DNA from: Deuterostichococcus epilithicus
Lineage: Eukaryota; Chlorophyta; Trebouxiophyceae; Prasiolales; Stichococcaceae
Assembly (NCBI GenBank): GCA_033439295.1
Contig: JAVTLE010000015.1
Span: 1,426,001 to 1,490,000, forward strand
Length of the DNA stretch: 64,000 nt
Direction of reading: 5' to 3'
Under the pieces are notes generated by a model. That model did not search any database. It was given only the letters and a program-made list of their open reading frames with translations, and had not been told where the DNA came from. Each line of letters begins with the position of its first letter. Positions within the stretch are counted from its first letter, which is position 1. A program made the translations under genes and the position numbers. Positions 12,301-25,459 of this stretch are shown piece after piece.

Positions 12301-15300
12301 CGTCTGTGGTGCGCCTGGCTGCTAGGGTCACAGTCCTGCAGCCTACGAAGCAGGAACATCACAAGCGCCAGGCTTGCAGCTGTCGCTGTATTGGAAGCGT
12401 CAGCGCCAGTGCATGCACCGCCCCCCAAAATATCTTGTCGCACCGCAGGCGTGCCTCACTGCGGCAACGCTGCCGGAAGCCGGCAAGGGCGCCCTGCAGC
12501 AGGTCGCCGCCGCAAGCCGGCACTGGGTGGCCAGCTGCGAGGCACGGGAGGCGGGGCACCTGCGGCCGCTGTGGCCGCCTGCAGTCGCTGCTGTGCTGGA
12601 TCTTGGCTTCAGGTGGGCGCGGAAGCCAGATGTGCTTCTAATCCCACAGCCCTCGATCCTCGGAGGGCACACGGGCTCCTGGACAGTGGAAGTTTCCTGT
12701 GCAATGCTGTCTGGTCAAGATCTCACACCTGGTCTGGGCGAGGACGGAATCGTGCAAAGGGTGAGAGCATGCAAGGGTGTGATCGTGCAACAGACATGCC
12801 CTTGACTGTCTGCCAGCCGAACCCTAGACTGTCGCTGTCACCTGCAGCAACGAGCCAGGCGCCGCAGGCATCGCCACCATGGTCAGCCGCGTCCCAGGCG
12901 AGCAGCCGGCGCTGTCGCAGGCGCTGCTGCAGGCCAGCCAGGCCGCAGACAGCACCGCTGCTGAAGCTGGCGCCGGTCTGGTGGAGCCTGCAGCGTCTCT
13001 GCCCGCCGCGTCGCTGCCTGCACCACAGGACACTGGCCTGCTCCAAGCAGCGCAGCTGCTGCGGTGGTCGGCCGAGTCGGCGCCTGCGCTGTGTGCTGAC
13101 GCCGTCGTGGCACAGCAGCTCGTGATCTGCGCGCTTGCGGTGGGCACTCTTTTTGTGTTTCTTGTAGTAGTGTTGGAGAAGAATGAGCTGAGCAGTCAGC
13201 ATTTGCTGTTCGTTGACGGTCGTCCTGCTCGTGCTTGCATGCACAATGCCGGCTCACTGTCTGACGGCCAGTGATCCGGCGTGCGAGTGTTGGAGGCGAG
13301 AAACCGGGGCACTGATTGCATGCTCGTTTGCTGTCAGATCCAGAATTCACGGGCCATGTGCAAACCCCCATGCAGGCGGATGCTGCCATTGCTGGGGCGG
13401 CGGGGAAAGGCCAGCACTTGGGCTCCGCGGCCGCCTCCGCTGCCGCGTTGGCCGCCTCCAGGCGCCTGCTGGCCGCAGTCATCAAGTCCCCCGGCGGTGC
13501 GGCGGCCGCCACGGCGCTGTGGTCGCTCCAGGGGGAAACCGCCACCACCTGGCTGCTGTCCAGCCCGCACGCCGTCTCAGGTGGCTTTCCTGCATCTTCA
13601 TCCCCTGTCTTTTTCTTACATTGTAACTTGTTCCTTTTTTGCTTGGCCTTGTTTGATGTTCTGACTCGTTGACAGCGATGCAAGGTTCCCTATGTGCTCC
13701 GATCACTGCTCTGAGGCAACCCTGCCATGCTCTGCTGCAGGGTTGCCGATGGCTGAGGCCACCCTGGAGGACACGGTGCAGGTCCTCTCGGGCATGGCCG
13801 GCCACGCGCTGCGGGGGCCGCCGGCTGACGGCGCCGCCCGCCATGCCGCGGCACGCAAGGCGCTGAAGCACTTCAGCAAGGCTGTGCGCTCCGACCTGAA
13901 GGTGTGCTCTCTTTTCGGGGATGTTGAAGTGCTGGAAACCATCACAGAGTCCATCGGTGGACCACCATGGAGGATGCGGCATGGCAGGGCGGCCAAGCAT
14001 GTGTCCTCGGTCATTAACTGGATCACTTGTCGGAGTCTGCATGGGGGGTGCGGCAATAACTCGTGCATCCGGCCAGGTCCAGTTGGGCGCTGCATTGGGC
14101 AGTCGAATTTCAAGGGCAAGAAAGCCCAGGGAGGATGCGCGACACTCGCGGTGCAGGCGTGGGAGAGCCGCTCGACCCCGCAGCGCGCCAGCGCAGCGGC
14201 TGCGGCGCAGGCGCTGCTGGCGGCGGTAGCGGGCACTGCGGCCGACACGCGCTCCCGCCGTCTGCAGCGCGCGCTCGCCGAGATGACTGCAGGCGTGCTG
14301 TCATGGGCTTGCCTCCAGGACTCCATCACCCTGTTCTGCAGTCGCAGGCGTGGGCATGCATCGTGACAGGGTGCCGGCTCGTTGCTCTGCCGACGAAAGA
14401 CAAGCATTGACATCTGATGGTTGTAGGCTCTGTAAAATCGAGTTCACGAGTAGTGCGAGTTTTTGCTGCTGATCACAGGGTCACCTGACGGCCCGTGGCA
14501 CGCCCTGGTGCAGGCCCGGAGACTGGCGCTGCCACGCCGGACACTGAAACCACGGCAGCGCTGATCGGCCAGCAGCGGCTGGAGGCGGCGCTGTGCACGG
14601 CGCTCGCAGTGGCGGCCGGGCAGAGGCAGCAGGGGGTCGATGCGGCGGCCGAGCAGCGGGCGGTTGCGGATCTGTTTGCAGCCGCCGCCTGCGCACTCGA
14701 GGCGCACGCCGCCGTCCGCGCTGGCGCTGCTCATACCAAGCAGGGCGAGCCCGCCGCAGGTGATGCAGCACAGGAAGTTGCAGACTGCGACACCGATGAC
14801 GCGGCCAGGCAGGACTCCGAGCAAATGGCGAACAGCGACGGGGCCCACAGCAGTCCCCTGGTGGCGCGGTGCGGGCAGCACCTTCAGCAGGCCTGCGCCA
14901 TGCTGCTGGCAATGTGCCGGCCGGGCGCCGGTGCTGCAGCAGGAGGCGGCGCAGCCGGCAGGCAGGGCGACTGCCGGCCGCTGCCGGAGGCGGATGCGGC
15001 CACGGCCGCGTGCTTGGTGCACTACCTCCGGGCAGCCGCGCGCGCGCTGCAGCAGAACCCGGGCGCATCGGCGGCCCCGGCGGCCGGCGAGCACGGCAAG
15101 CTGCTGTTGCTGCACCTGCGGCTGCTCGCCGAGGTGGCACCGGCGCCGGCGGCGCCGCGGCCGGCGCTGCACCCGGGGTCCTCCTTCTGGGCGGGCGTCC
15201 CTAGCGCCGGCAGCGCCGCGGGCGGCCATCGCCTGCGCCGCGCCCTGCTGGCGTCCCTCAGGTGGGGTGCTGAGCACACCTGTCGGTCTCCTTGGAAGCT

Positions 15301-17434
15301 CGCAGAGGAACTTTTTCCATGGTGCATGGCTCGATGCATGCAAAGTTTGATGCAGCAGTGCATGGGAGTCGTTATGAGAGGTCGTTCGGCAGGTGGCACA
15401 TCAATGGCTTTCTCGGTTACCCCCGACTGCTTAAGGCCTGCTCGTCTCCTGCTCGATTCCTGCTCAGGGAGCTGCTGACGAACGCCGTGGCAGAGGACCT
15501 ACGGTCAACGCACAGCCAGCTGCAGGCTGCGCTGCTAGTGGCAGCGGCGCCGGCCGCGGCGCTGCCAGCCCTCGAGGCGTCGCTGCTGGCACTGGAGAGT
15601 GCGTCGGGCGGTGCGCACTCGCACGGCCTTGCGGCTCAGGTGGGCCTCCAGCTCTGAAGGGCGCACTTGCTCTCGTTTCACCTACTGCAGCATGGTGGCC
15701 TGACGGCAGCGCCAAAGAGCCGATCCCATGCGATGGAACCCAGGCATCTCACAGCCACGCGGTCGCTGACATCTGCGGGCCATCATCAGGCTACCAGCAC
15801 GTCGCCAACACCAGCCGCTCTCCGACTTGTAGGTAGCCCCCACTCCGATCCCGACAGCCTCTGTTACTGCACCGCAGGCGGAGCGCTTCACGTCGGGCGT
15901 GCTGACGCTGCTGTCTCGCGCCTGCCTTCCGCTGACGACGGCAGATTCTGCAGCAGCGCCGGCAGACTCGGAGGTGCAGCAGGCCGGCCCCACGGCGGTG
16001 GCGTTGTGCACGGCGCTGCGCTGCCTGGAGTCGATCGCCGCCCGCGAGGCGCTGCTGCCGCTGCCGCCGCACCAGGTGCCAGCCACACACTCCCTCATTT
16101 CGACTTTCAACTGGACTTTCTCAGTGTCCAAGCGAGAACTCGCGATCAGTCTGGGACCAGCCGCGAGTTTGGTGTCTTGTGCTCGCATGGCTCAGTGTGT
16201 GCTCTATCCGACATGTGTTGAGCAGTGCGCCAGGTAACACCCCTACCCGTTTGTCTGGCAAGACACGCTATGGTGTGAGTATGTTTCGTCTTCGCAGGTT
16301 GCTAGCATTCTGCAGGCGCCCGCCATGCTCTTCGGACGCGGCGCTGGCGGCGCCGCTGCCGGCCACGGCCTCGGCGGCGCCCTGGGTCCGGCAGCCGGAG
16401 CAGGCGTCTTCGTGGCAGCGGCCCGCACATTGACAGCAGTGGTGCGGCACCACACCCCAGCGGTGCGCCGCTGCATGGCGCTGGCAGTCGCATCGGCGCG
16501 GGCCCTGCTGGCTGCGCTGGTGGCGTGGGAGGCTGAGGAGGTGGCCACGACCGCGGCCGCCGCNCCGCGGCGGCTGCCGCAGCTGGCGGGTCAGGCCAAA
16601 CAGGAAGGCGGGCAGCCCGCGGATACGGCAACCGCTGGGGCGGAGTCGCCGCGGGAGTGGTGGTCGCAGCGCGGGGAGGCAGCTACCCAGCCGGACGCAC
16701 GGTGGCGGCGGCACGAGCGGCTGGCAGTGTGCGGCGCGGCGCTCGCTGCGGTGTATGCCGCCTTCGGCGGCGCCAAGGAGCTCGGCAAGTACGCGCTGCA
16801 TGCGCTGGCGGACTACGTCACGCTGGCGCTGCTGCCGGCGCAGGCCGCCGCCGCTGCCGCCGGCGCGCCCGGCTTTGCCGAGGCGGGTACTGCAGGAGGT
16901 GGCGGCGGTGCCGGCGGGGGCGACGACGGGGACGCAGATCGAGATGCCGCTGCAGTGGCGGTGGCGGCGCTGCGGCCAGGAGCGTACGCTCTGTACGGCG
17001 CCTGCTCGCCTGCTGAGGTGTGCATTGCTGCATTGACAGAGCTGACGTGCAGCTTCCTGCCGTTTGCTGCGTCCCCAGTGAATACGCTGCCTCAGCTCCG
17101 CACGCTTGCACACCTGCAGCACTCTGCCTGCCAGCGCGCTGCCAAGGGGCAGTGGGCTCTCCCAGACACAGTTGAGGCCCGCTAGCCACTTTCAGCTTGA
17201 CATGATGCTGAAGAGCTTCACCTGAGCCCTCGAGCTCCTATCGAGATCGGGCATGGCATCTCCTCTTGGCGCTCTGTTTTTGGTGACATGCTGTCGAACC
17301 CGCTCGCCGGGATCCCGCAGGTGCAGCATTTGTATGTGACGCTAGGCGGCAAGTCCAGCGGGCGCGGTCGCACCGTGCTGGCCGACCTGAAGCGGGACTA
17401 CGAAAAGCACCACAAGTACTCGGGCAAGGTGTAG
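6570..17434 (+). CDS. Giant multi-exon nucleolar Urb2/Npa2-like protein
   Basis: The start is set by a phase-checked join: exon 6570-6619 (MSSLVARVHKASVPFEE) to 6771-7309, then to 7479-7660. Further alanine/leucine-rich helical exon blocks follow with good splice sites at about 7923-8060, 8205-8535, 8690-8935, 9150-9262, 9380-9625, 9885-10010, 10505-10700, 11515-11760, 12000-12235, 12450-12610, 12860-13140, 13370-13580, 13750-13902, 14150-14300, 14510-15262, 15470-15640, 15880-16075 and 16300-17015; these borders are approximate. The last exon is 17321-17434 and ends RDYEKHHKYSGKV. That tail resembles the C-terminus of Urb2/Npa2, a protein of early 60S pre-ribosome assembly. The body is helical-repeat-like, consistent with that family. 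More than one gene could be hidden in 11 kb. An ambiguous base falls in coding sequence at 16564. Confidence 0.5.
9346..9369 (+). repeat. (CTG)8 microsatellite
   Basis: Eight CTG units followed by TTGCTTGACAG, just upstream of the next coding block of the Urb2-like gene. It lies in or near a polypyrimidine tract, so repeat length could affect splicing. Confidence 0.8.
10152..10208. repeat. Tandem duplication, 30-base period
   Basis: AACAATGCCTGCATCTGACA plus the following AGCAGTGC is present at 10152-10178 and again at 10182-10208 with no mismatch. It lies inside the Urb2-like gene in what appears to be an intron. Confidence 0.85.
11192..11462. repeat. Four-copy palindromic repeat cluster in an intron
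   Basis: A unit of about 30 bases, roughly GGTGAAACACTG then GGACTACTGGCA, occurs forward at 11192-11222 and 11432-11462 and reverse-complemented at 11270-11300 and 11372-11403. The order is forward, reverse, reverse, forward, so two hairpins or one large cruciform could form. The cluster sits in a long gap (about 10960-11515) between coding blocks of the Urb2-like gene. Confidence 0.7.
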
Positions 17435-17486
17435 AACTGCGGACAGAAACCCGCGGGGCGCACCGCCATGCACTTAGTGGTCATGC

Positions 17487-17491
17487 TGTAA
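17487..17491 (+). terminator. TGTAA polyadenylation signal of the Urb2-like gene
   Basis: TGTAA, the usual chlorophyte poly(A) motif, lies 53 bases past the stop codon at 17432-17434 and before the convergent MOC1 gene. Confidence 0.5.
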
Positions 17492-17680
17492 GGCGCTGTT
17501 GAGTGGCAGCAAAACATGTGGGGGATAGCTGCTGGACGCCAGCCTTTTTCAAGTTTGCTAGCCCACACGGTGGTGTCCTCGAGGCTGTGGTGTCATAGGG
17601 TGCAGCAGTCGTCGCGCATGAGCCGGTCCTCTTCATGCGCATCACTCAGTCTCTATATTGCCACTGCACTCCACTTCTTG

Positions 17681-20106
17681 TCATCGCACCACCACGACCT
17701 CTGCTTCTGGCTTTGCGACTCTCAGCAGAGTGCCATCATCTGCGCCATCCACCTGAGGCACATCATCTGGCTGGGGCGGCGCAACTGCCAGAGGCTCCAG
17801 GGCGGCCATGGCCGCGGCAACCGCCTCCTCTGGCATTTCGATGCCGGACCCCCAGGCCGCCAGCAGCAGTGCCTCAGCACGGCCGTGATCCTTCTTCCGC
17901 CTGCAAAGGACACCATCAAGGCTCTTGGGAGGAAACAGACAAAGAGGCACAACAAGAGACACTTCAGTCACACAGTGGAGTACCACCACTGAGGCGCCGA
18001 AGCACGTTGGGTATTGCGGATCTGAAGGTCTCCAGGAGGTGGCTGGGAGCACGCACTTGATGACGTCGGTGGCGTGGGGGAAGAGTGCCAGTGCCAGCTG
18101 GCGGCTGCCCTCCTTCCCCTTGCCGTACAGCTGCATGTCCCGCTTCCAGCGCACCGCCGATATCACCTGCGTGTTGGGATGCTTGTGTTGGGTGTCCTGG
18201 CACACACTCGCCTCAGGCGTGCAGGAATCAACACCTGCATTGCTGGAGACTGGAAGCTCGAGGCGTCAGCTATCCTTTACAGTGACGATGAGCAAGCATG
18301 GCCATGTCAGCCACCTGCATGGTCTCAAGTCGAACGGCTGTGAGGCGCCGCTCCACAGATGCAGCACACACTCCACCGAAGCTCAGGGGTACGCCACCCA
18401 GCCTCCTCGAGACATCACCTCGATAAAGCTTGATCTACAGAAGGCAGTGGACATTCGCTGCGGTTTCGACGCAGACCGCGCCTGCATGGGCATGCCGTAG
18501 GTGGCAAGGACGCCGTTCCAGACGCCGTACGCATAGCCCGACTGGAACCACGAGAACTTGCCATTCAGCGCATTGGGCACCGGCTGCTCCAGCACCACAC
18601 GCACCGCGGCCTTGTCTGCCAGCCCCGGCAGCAGCTCGTGCAGCAGCGCCGCGATGGCCGCCGAGTCCGCCTGCCTGCGGAGGGCAAGGCATGTTGTCAC
18701 GTTTTGGGGGTTTTGTGTGTGGTCGGGCATCCATACGGGCAAGACGTCGGCTGCCGAAGCTCATCTGCTGGTGTTGGCAGCAGAACTGCAGCTTGTGATT
18801 GCGTTGTTTGGCTCAGGTGATCATGCGATGCCAGGGCGACTCTGGTTTGTAACGTGCAGCGGCTGCAGTTCACGCCTGCCTGTGTGCAACGACCTGATGT
18901 TGGCGGCCCTGTGCCAGGCAGTCTGGCTGCAGGTGGCGACGAAGAAATCTGTTGACACGTTTTTGAAGAGAGCTGTGGCCACAGAGGCGCCGCTGCCTCA
19001 CCTGCGGTTGCGCTTGCCGATTGCGATCGTCTCCATCGGCATGTCGTGCACGGATATCGTGGAGTCCGTCAGGCTGACGGGCAGCCCCTCCGGCGTGCGC
19101 GGCGTGTCGACGGCCCACTGCACCACGGCGACGGCGCCGCCGGCGTCGGGGTCAATGCCCATGATGACCTGCACACGTGATGAACCGCGATGAGGTCCTT
19201 AGCAGATTCATGACGTCAGGGGACAACAGCAATGTGAATTGAAGCCGAGTGAGCTGAAGCCGAGTCGCTTCAAGCCCTGTGATCGAGGCATGCACTGCTA
19301 AGAAAGGGTATGTATCTAAAGGCGTACCACTGGCCGGTCAGGTGATATCTCCAGCGGTGCCGGCCCGGGCGCCGTCTGTAGCTTAGGCACGCGCTTCTTG
19401 CGAATGCCTGCACAGACGATAAGAGAGGCGAGAGGCTGAGGATCAAGTCGCACACAGCAGGAGACCGAGAAGCAGCTAGACCAGAATCGGATGCAGCACA
19501 TGCTCCAGTTTTGAGATCTGTGCTTGTGTACTGGCGCTGAATGCTTTCCAGCAGGCAACAGGACTGACTGCTATGCTGCCAGCGTGTTGACTCGTTTCGG
19601 AAAGACTCATGCGGCTCCCCCAGCAGATGGCAGAGATCCAGCACAGCACCCATGCGTTTGATCACCTGTTGCTGCAGCTGCCTTGGCTGCGGCCGCCTTT
19701 GTTGCCACTGAGCGGGCTGCCAGGGGCCACCATGGGCCACCTGCGAGGTTGGTGCGAACGGTTGAAGGACAAGTTGCTGCCGGTGCCAGCAAGTTGCTCG
19801 TTAGCTTTGTCTGCCATGCCAGATGCATGCAAAGACTCATGCCATGCCTTGCTGCAACCATTGTGTCCTGCATTGCAGGCTGGCAGTCGAGTCAGGCTTA
19901 CCGATGTGGACCGGCAGCCGCCTGCCCACATGCGGATGCAGCATCCATGACGACGCCTGACGGCTGCCATGAGCGCCGATGCTGGCAGCGCCGTGAGGTG
20001 CAGGCATCGATATTGCCGGCCGCGGGCACGGGCGCAGCAAGCCAGCGGCCAGTTTGGGCAGCCTGCCCATGTACGCCATAAGGGCACGCCTCTTGGCTGC
20101 CTGCAT
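17681..20106 (-). CDS. MOC1: Chloroplast Holliday junction resolvase MOC1
   Basis: Seven phase-consistent exons on the minus strand: 20106-19902, 19740-19666, 19407-19328, 19168-19002, 18674-18482, 18166-18057 and 17900-17681, giving about 349 residues. The first two encode an Arg/Ala-rich plastid transit peptide. The RNase H-like RuvC fold follows with its acidic set: VIMGIDPDAGGAVAVVQ, VRVVLEQPVP, and the IKRKKDHGRAEALLLAAWG helix. The linking strand WFQSGYAYGVWNG and SAVRWKRDMQL match plant MOC1 closely. MOC1 cleaves four-way DNA junctions so that chloroplast nucleoids can segregate. The intron from 18481 to 18167 begins with GC, not GT; no GT donor preserves the frame. The start at 20106 is chosen as the first Met of the transit-like segment, but an in-frame codon further upstream is possible. 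Confidence 0.9.
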
Positions 20107-20316
20107 CGTCAGCCAGTTGCGGTCCTGTTGATGCTGCCGGCCGCCAGCCGTCAATTTCCTAGCTGCAGCAAGTGTTGGCGCCTCGCTGAGGATTGCCACT
20201 GCTGTCGTTGCCGCCGCTGCTGCCTTTGGTGCCTGCTGTCTGGCTGCGGCCAGCTGCCGCCGTGCTGCCCCCGAGCTGTCGCCGCAGGCCCGGTTTCATA
20301 CCTGGATTGCTGGCGC

Positions 20317-21428
20317 TCAACACCGCGACTCGTCCAGGCAGGAAGAAAAGTTTTGCCACACGTGCAGCTCCAGCAGCTTGCCGTTGGCGTGCAGGTCGTA
20401 GCCCGGCATCAGCCGCTCCAGCCGCCTCAGCGATGACTCGATCGCTGCAATGGAGTCCTGTGTACAAATTTTCAAAAGAACAGGCGTTCAGACGATGGAG
20501 GCTTCTAAGTGAACCTGCAAGGCGAGGCGTCACCCCATCACAGCCGTGCCATGGCAAAACAAGAAATGTGTAGGGCAGGGACCTGTAACACGAGATATTG
20601 ACAATTCCGCAGCACCAGCATTCAACTTGATCGCAGCGTCGATGGTTGTGGACAGGTGTGCTCATAGCGCGCCTGCGTCAGGAGGCGGGGCCGGCGCTGC
20701 ACCAGGGCGGAAAGGTCGACGTGCGGCAGCAGGCCCCGCAGCGCCACCACGCGCGCTAGCAGCTGCGCTGGCGGCACCTCCAGCAAATCCGGCTGCCGCC
20801 TGCGCCATGGGTTGGGGATATCTTGTACTCATCTGTTCTGTTGAGAGCAGTGCAGCAAGCATAAAGGAGAGTTAGCGCAAGCGTGACGGAGTTCGGACGT
20901 GGCCTAACGATATTCGAGCAGGCAGCGCCAGGAGCATGGCCGGCAATGCTTTCGTCCAATGCTAGGAATGACGCTTGGCCTCTGTGGCGGCGGCGCCCAT
21001 GCAGGCCATTCAATCTGCTGCAATGTGTCTGCGACGGCGGCAGGCGCTGCACCTCACCGCAGCTGAGCCCACCTGATAAGTCGCTGCAATTCCTTGTAGT
21101 CTGCGACGCCCAGCACCAGGGCGATTTGCCGCAGTTGCGCGGTGTTCTGATACGGCGTCTCAGGTGACGCCGCTGCTGATACCAGGCGGGCGGCTCTGTG
21201 ATGTTGCACTCTGCCGGGTCTGTCGTTGCAGGGATGTGCTTGGAGCTTCTGCTGTCCGAGACCGGTGTGCCACGGACTTCCAGACCGCAGGCTGCACGCG
21301 GTGCCAGCTGCGGCAAATCCGATCGTGGCCCTGATCGAGGCTGCGCGCTCAACGCAAGAATCTTTCACGGAGCAGCACTGCAGCGAAAGAATTTGAGACG
21401 ACGCCAGATCGAGCGCTGGAAGCTGCAC
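20317..21428 (-). CDS. mTERF-like helical-repeat protein, 5' end unresolved
   Basis: Three joined exons are clear: one ending at 21073 (contains ALVLGVADYKELQRLIR), 20799-20673 and 20457-20317. Across the joins, pairs of helices end in proline: RRQPDLLEVPPAQLLARVVA, then VDLSALVQRRPRLLTQ, then SLRRLERLMPG. This spacing is that of mTERF repeats, which bind organelle nucleic acids in plants and algae. The protein ends ELHVWQNFSSCLDESRC. Upstream coding sequence runs open to about 21428 but has no ATG in frame, so the first exon is missing from my model. The intron 20672-20458 again has a GC donor. The gene is divergent from the S-adenosylmethionine synthetase gene. Confidence 0.45.
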
Positions 21429-21860
21429 TTGTGAGGTTCAAGTTCGAATCGTGCTCCGCATGCAAGTGACAGGACTTTGGGCGCTGATGCCCTGTGATGT
21501 TCGCCTCAGATCATTTGATCGCATACGGACATGCATAAATGGCGCGAGCGGTCTACTGCATGCATGCACATCGCTGTCGCCCCTGAAAACTGTCGCCACA
21601 TTGTGTCGCCATGCAACCCACGGGAGTCTCGTCGCAATGCATTTGCTGTAGAATCTTACAATTGTCACGTGCCTAGCTCACAAAGTCAGTCTTCCCGCCG
21701 GCAAGGCCTTCTCAGTTCTCAAGCTCACAACTCTGTTTCGACGACCGTGTGTTGAGGCAAGTGACTTAGCCAGATCGAAGACTACCGCTCGTGGGCTTGT
21801 GACAACGCCACCACCCTAGAAGCTCGCAGATCAGAACGTGATTCAGCAGCGACTGCCAGT

Positions 21861-24800
21861 ATGGCCGCGCCCACTGTCACCGCCGGCGAATCCTTCCTGT
21901 TCACGTCCGAGTGAGTATAGTGGACAACTTGGAGTGCGTGCATGATGTTGAACAACCTGCAATCACTCGCTTCACATGTCTATATTCTGATTGGCCTCAG
22001 GTCCGTGAACGAGGGCCACCCCGACAAGCTCTGCGATCAGGTGCTTGACAGTATGGATCACAAACAATACCTTATCTTCATGCGCTTGTCCTGGTCCTGT
22101 GTGCGGCATGCACTCGGTCAAGCAGCCCCTCAACCGAACACGTGGTGGAACGGCCTTCTCGGCCGACCGTGTCAACACTGCGTGCCGGCGTCTCCTGTCC
22201 TGCCTCCCTGCACAACCGATCAAGCGTGTCCTTCTGCATGCGTCGGGCACGATCGCGCGGCGCCCTGTGAGCACTTCTGGCGGCTGACAGCACGTGGTGT
22301 GCAGGTCTCGGACGCGATCCTGGATGCGTGCCTGGAGCAGGACCCGTACTCAAAGGTGCGTTGAGCATCTGTCGCATTTGCAGCTCGCTGGAGGCGCTCA
22401 CCCTGCTTGCTGGGGCTACACATGCTCACCTGCAAGCTTAGATCACTGTCTGTTGACCACACTGTGACGAGCCGCCTGTGTCCTGCAGGTGGCGTGCGAG
22501 ACGGCCACCAAGACCGGCATGGTGATGGTCTTCGGCGAGATCACCACCCAGGCGAAGGTGGACTATGAGGCCATCGTGCGGAAGACGTGCCGCGATATCG
22601 GCTTTACATCTGAGGCCGTTGGCCTCGATGCGGACACCTGCAAGGTGCACCCTCCGGCTTGCAGTTGACACTTGACCAGATGATGCGCTACGCCCGCTGC
22701 TGCCCGATTAGCGGTTACTCTTGCAAGCACCGCAAGTCACCACGCGCACTGCAGCAGGGTGGGGCCTACGGCATCAGTGGGACACACAAGCCTCTACCTC
22801 GGCAGATACCCCTTGCTTTCCTCTCCTCATGCGCCCATCGCAGCGACCGACCGCCAGATGCCTGCCGCTGCCGCAGGTGCTCATGCACATTGAGGCGCAG
22901 TCGCCCGACATCGGGCAGGGCGTGCACGGCATGGGCACCAAGACGCTGGAGGAGATCGGCGCCGGCGACCAGGGCCACATGTTCGGCTATGCCACCGACG
23001 AGACGGAGGAGCTGATGCCGCTCACCCACGTGCTCGCCACCAAGCTGGGGTGTGTGGCCCACACACACTTGGACATTGCACCACGCTCGAGCATGTGGTG
23101 TCGTGGCAGAGCACCCTCCAAGAGTGCCACCCTCCACCAACCAGGCGCTGGGTTTCTTTGTTGGCTCGCTTGGAGGCGTGGCTTGTATCTCTGCCTGCCG
23201 TCAAATGTCTCGCCCCCAGTCGACAACAGCGAAACAGCCAGCAGCAGTCGTCAGCCTGCATCGACCACATGACAGGGTGTCGACCGCCTGGCACCACACT
23301 GAAGCGGAGCGGTCTTGAGGGGCTCCCATCATCGTTCGTCGTCTGACACGGCTCTGCCCCCCCTTGCCGCGCAGCTACCGGCTGACGCAGGTGCGCAAGG
23401 ACGGCACGGTGCCGTGGCTGCGGCCAGACGGCAAGACGCAGGTGACTGTGGAGTACAAGAAGGAGGGGGGCGCCATGATCCCGCAGCGGGTGCACACGCT
23501 GCTCATCTCCACGCAGCACAACGAGGACGTCACCAACGAGCAGATCCACAAGGTGCGCATTGTCCCTCTGCGGCGTCCCCGCAGCGACACATTCGACCTG
23601 CGTTGCCTTCGGCGCCGCCTGAGAGACCTCTGGCTGTGGTCGGCAGCTGTGTCCCATGGAGGCGTGTAGCAGTCGCCAACTGGGCTGCCTGTCACCTTGC
23701 GGCGCCTGTGGCTCTGTGCACAGCCTCCTAGCATCTTGGGAAGCTGTTGCGCAGAACTCGCGCTCCCTCATGTGTGCCGGTTAATTCTACAACAGGACCT
23801 CATGGAGCACGTGATCAAGCCCGTGGTGCCGGCCAAGTACCTGGACGAGGAGACCATCTTCCACCTGAACCCCAGCGGCCGCTTTGTCATCGGCGGCCCG
23901 CACGGCGACGCCGGCCTCACCGGCCGCAAGATCATCATCGACACCTACGGCGGCTGGGGCGCGCACGGCGGCGGCGCCTTCTCCGGCAAGGACCCCACCA
24001 AGGTGTGCTGTCGCTGTTCATTGCTGCACATACATGTGACTGTGCGCTGCCAGTCTACCTGCCAACCGAGGTGCCCCTGCCACATCACCCTCCCACTGCT
24101 TGCGCACCCTGCCACCTGCTCTACTTTTCTACAGTCTACCAACCGAGACAGGCATGCAGTGCATCGGTGTATCCACTGCCCATTCGGATGCTAGGCCTCC
24201 TCTTGAAAGGCTCATCTTGCCTGCACTCGCGACTTCGACCTGACGCTCTCCATGCGTCCTCAACTCTGCAGGTGGACAGGTCGGGCGCGTACATCGTGCG
24301 GCAGGCAGCCAAGTCCATCGTGGCGGCGGGCCTCGCGCGCCGCGTCATCGTCCAGGTGCATGCTGCCCTTGCCGCTCCCCGAGAACCCAGGAGTTTGGCA
24401 CCAGAGCGGATCATTGTCTATCAGTGCACCAGCTGCGCCTGCTTTCAACAGCTAGGAACACAGCGGGACACCACAGAGCCGGCCACGCTGACGATGCTCG
24501 TCTCACTTGCTGTCTGTACAGGTCTCGTATGCCATCGGTGTGGCGCAGCCGCTGTCGGTGCACGTGGACACCTACGAGACCGGCAAGATCCCCGACAAGG
24601 AGATCCTGCAGAAGGTCCTGGAGAAGTTCGACTTCCGGCCAGGCACGCCCGCTCACGCCCCTTGTGTCTCGTCCCAGCTCCCTCACGCATATGCCTTGGG
24701 CCTGTCCGGGCTTGCTATTGGGCAGCAGCCGTCCTGCAGCTCCCCAGGCAACAGTGACGTCAGTCACAGGGAAATGCAATGCGTTTGTGCAAATGTGGCA

Positions 24801-25250
24801 GCCGATCTCTTCCTGTACTGCCGTCCTTGTCTCCGAATGAATGGCTCTTGTCTGCTCTTCACACCTCTGCCATTCTTTCGCCTAATTCTGATGGCATTAC
24901 GTCTGGCTGCATGCAGGCATGATGTCGCGCAACCTGGACCTGCTGCGCGGCGGCCACCGGTACATCAAGACGGCAGCCTACGGCCACTTTGGCCGCGACG
25001 ACCCCGACTTCACGTGCGAGCCTGTTTCTGCTGCTATCATGATCTGCATTCTTTTCGTGCCCTGTCTCGGTTCTCAGCCTCCTGGTTGTTTTTCGTTCAG
25101 CCCCTCTCATGTGGACGATCACAGCTCGCCATTTGAATTGCTTTGTGAAGGTGAGGGGGTTTGACGTCCCTTCAATAAAAATGGGTTTCGATTGCTGATG
25201 CCATCCACCTCGTGTTGGCTCGCAGATGGGAGAAGGTCATCGCCCTCTAG
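21861..25250 (+). CDS. SAMS: S-adenosylmethionine synthetase
   Basis: Eleven exons join in frame to 393 residues, the normal plant length: 21861-21910, 22001-22040, 22305-22355, 22489-22644, 22877-23049, 23375-23552, 23796-24002, 24272-24355, 24522-24642, 24917-25013 and 25226-25250. The enzyme makes AdoMet from methionine and ATP in the cytosol. Signature segments are intact: [14 protein letters not shown] with the catalytic His, [15 protein letters not shown], and the glycine-rich [19 protein letters not shown] phosphate-binding loop. The product starts [17 protein letters not shown], so no transit peptide is present. The intron 24643-24916 uses a GC donor (CCAG then GCACGC); no GT donor restores the conserved [14 protein letters not shown] join. 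The last coding exon is only 25 bases. Confidence 0.97.
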
Positions 25251-25459
25251 ATCACAGGATCGGGAAAGTTGTCCCTCCATCCCTGGGCGCGCAGCCAGCC
25301 CGACGCGGCGTCAGATGGTTTGATCTGGCCCCGGCACCTGCAGGCGCCCCTCTGCGTGCACATCGGGCGCGCCCACACCAGAGGGAAGGAAGTGGACTCA
25401 GTCGGCGCCTCTGGCGCTGCGGCTCAGCGTGACACTCGCCAGTCGGTGTCTGCGTAATG

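Noticed and set aside
11848-13125. A 425-codon plus-strand open frame as a separate gene
   Set aside because: Its frame crosses clear exon borders of the Urb2-like gene and changes from plausible helical sequence to Arg/Cys-rich noise after the donor near 12236.
21432-21455. A possible tRNA T-arm (GGTTCAAGTTCGAATCG)
   Set aside because: No matching acceptor stem, D-arm or anticodon arm can be found upstream or downstream on either strand.
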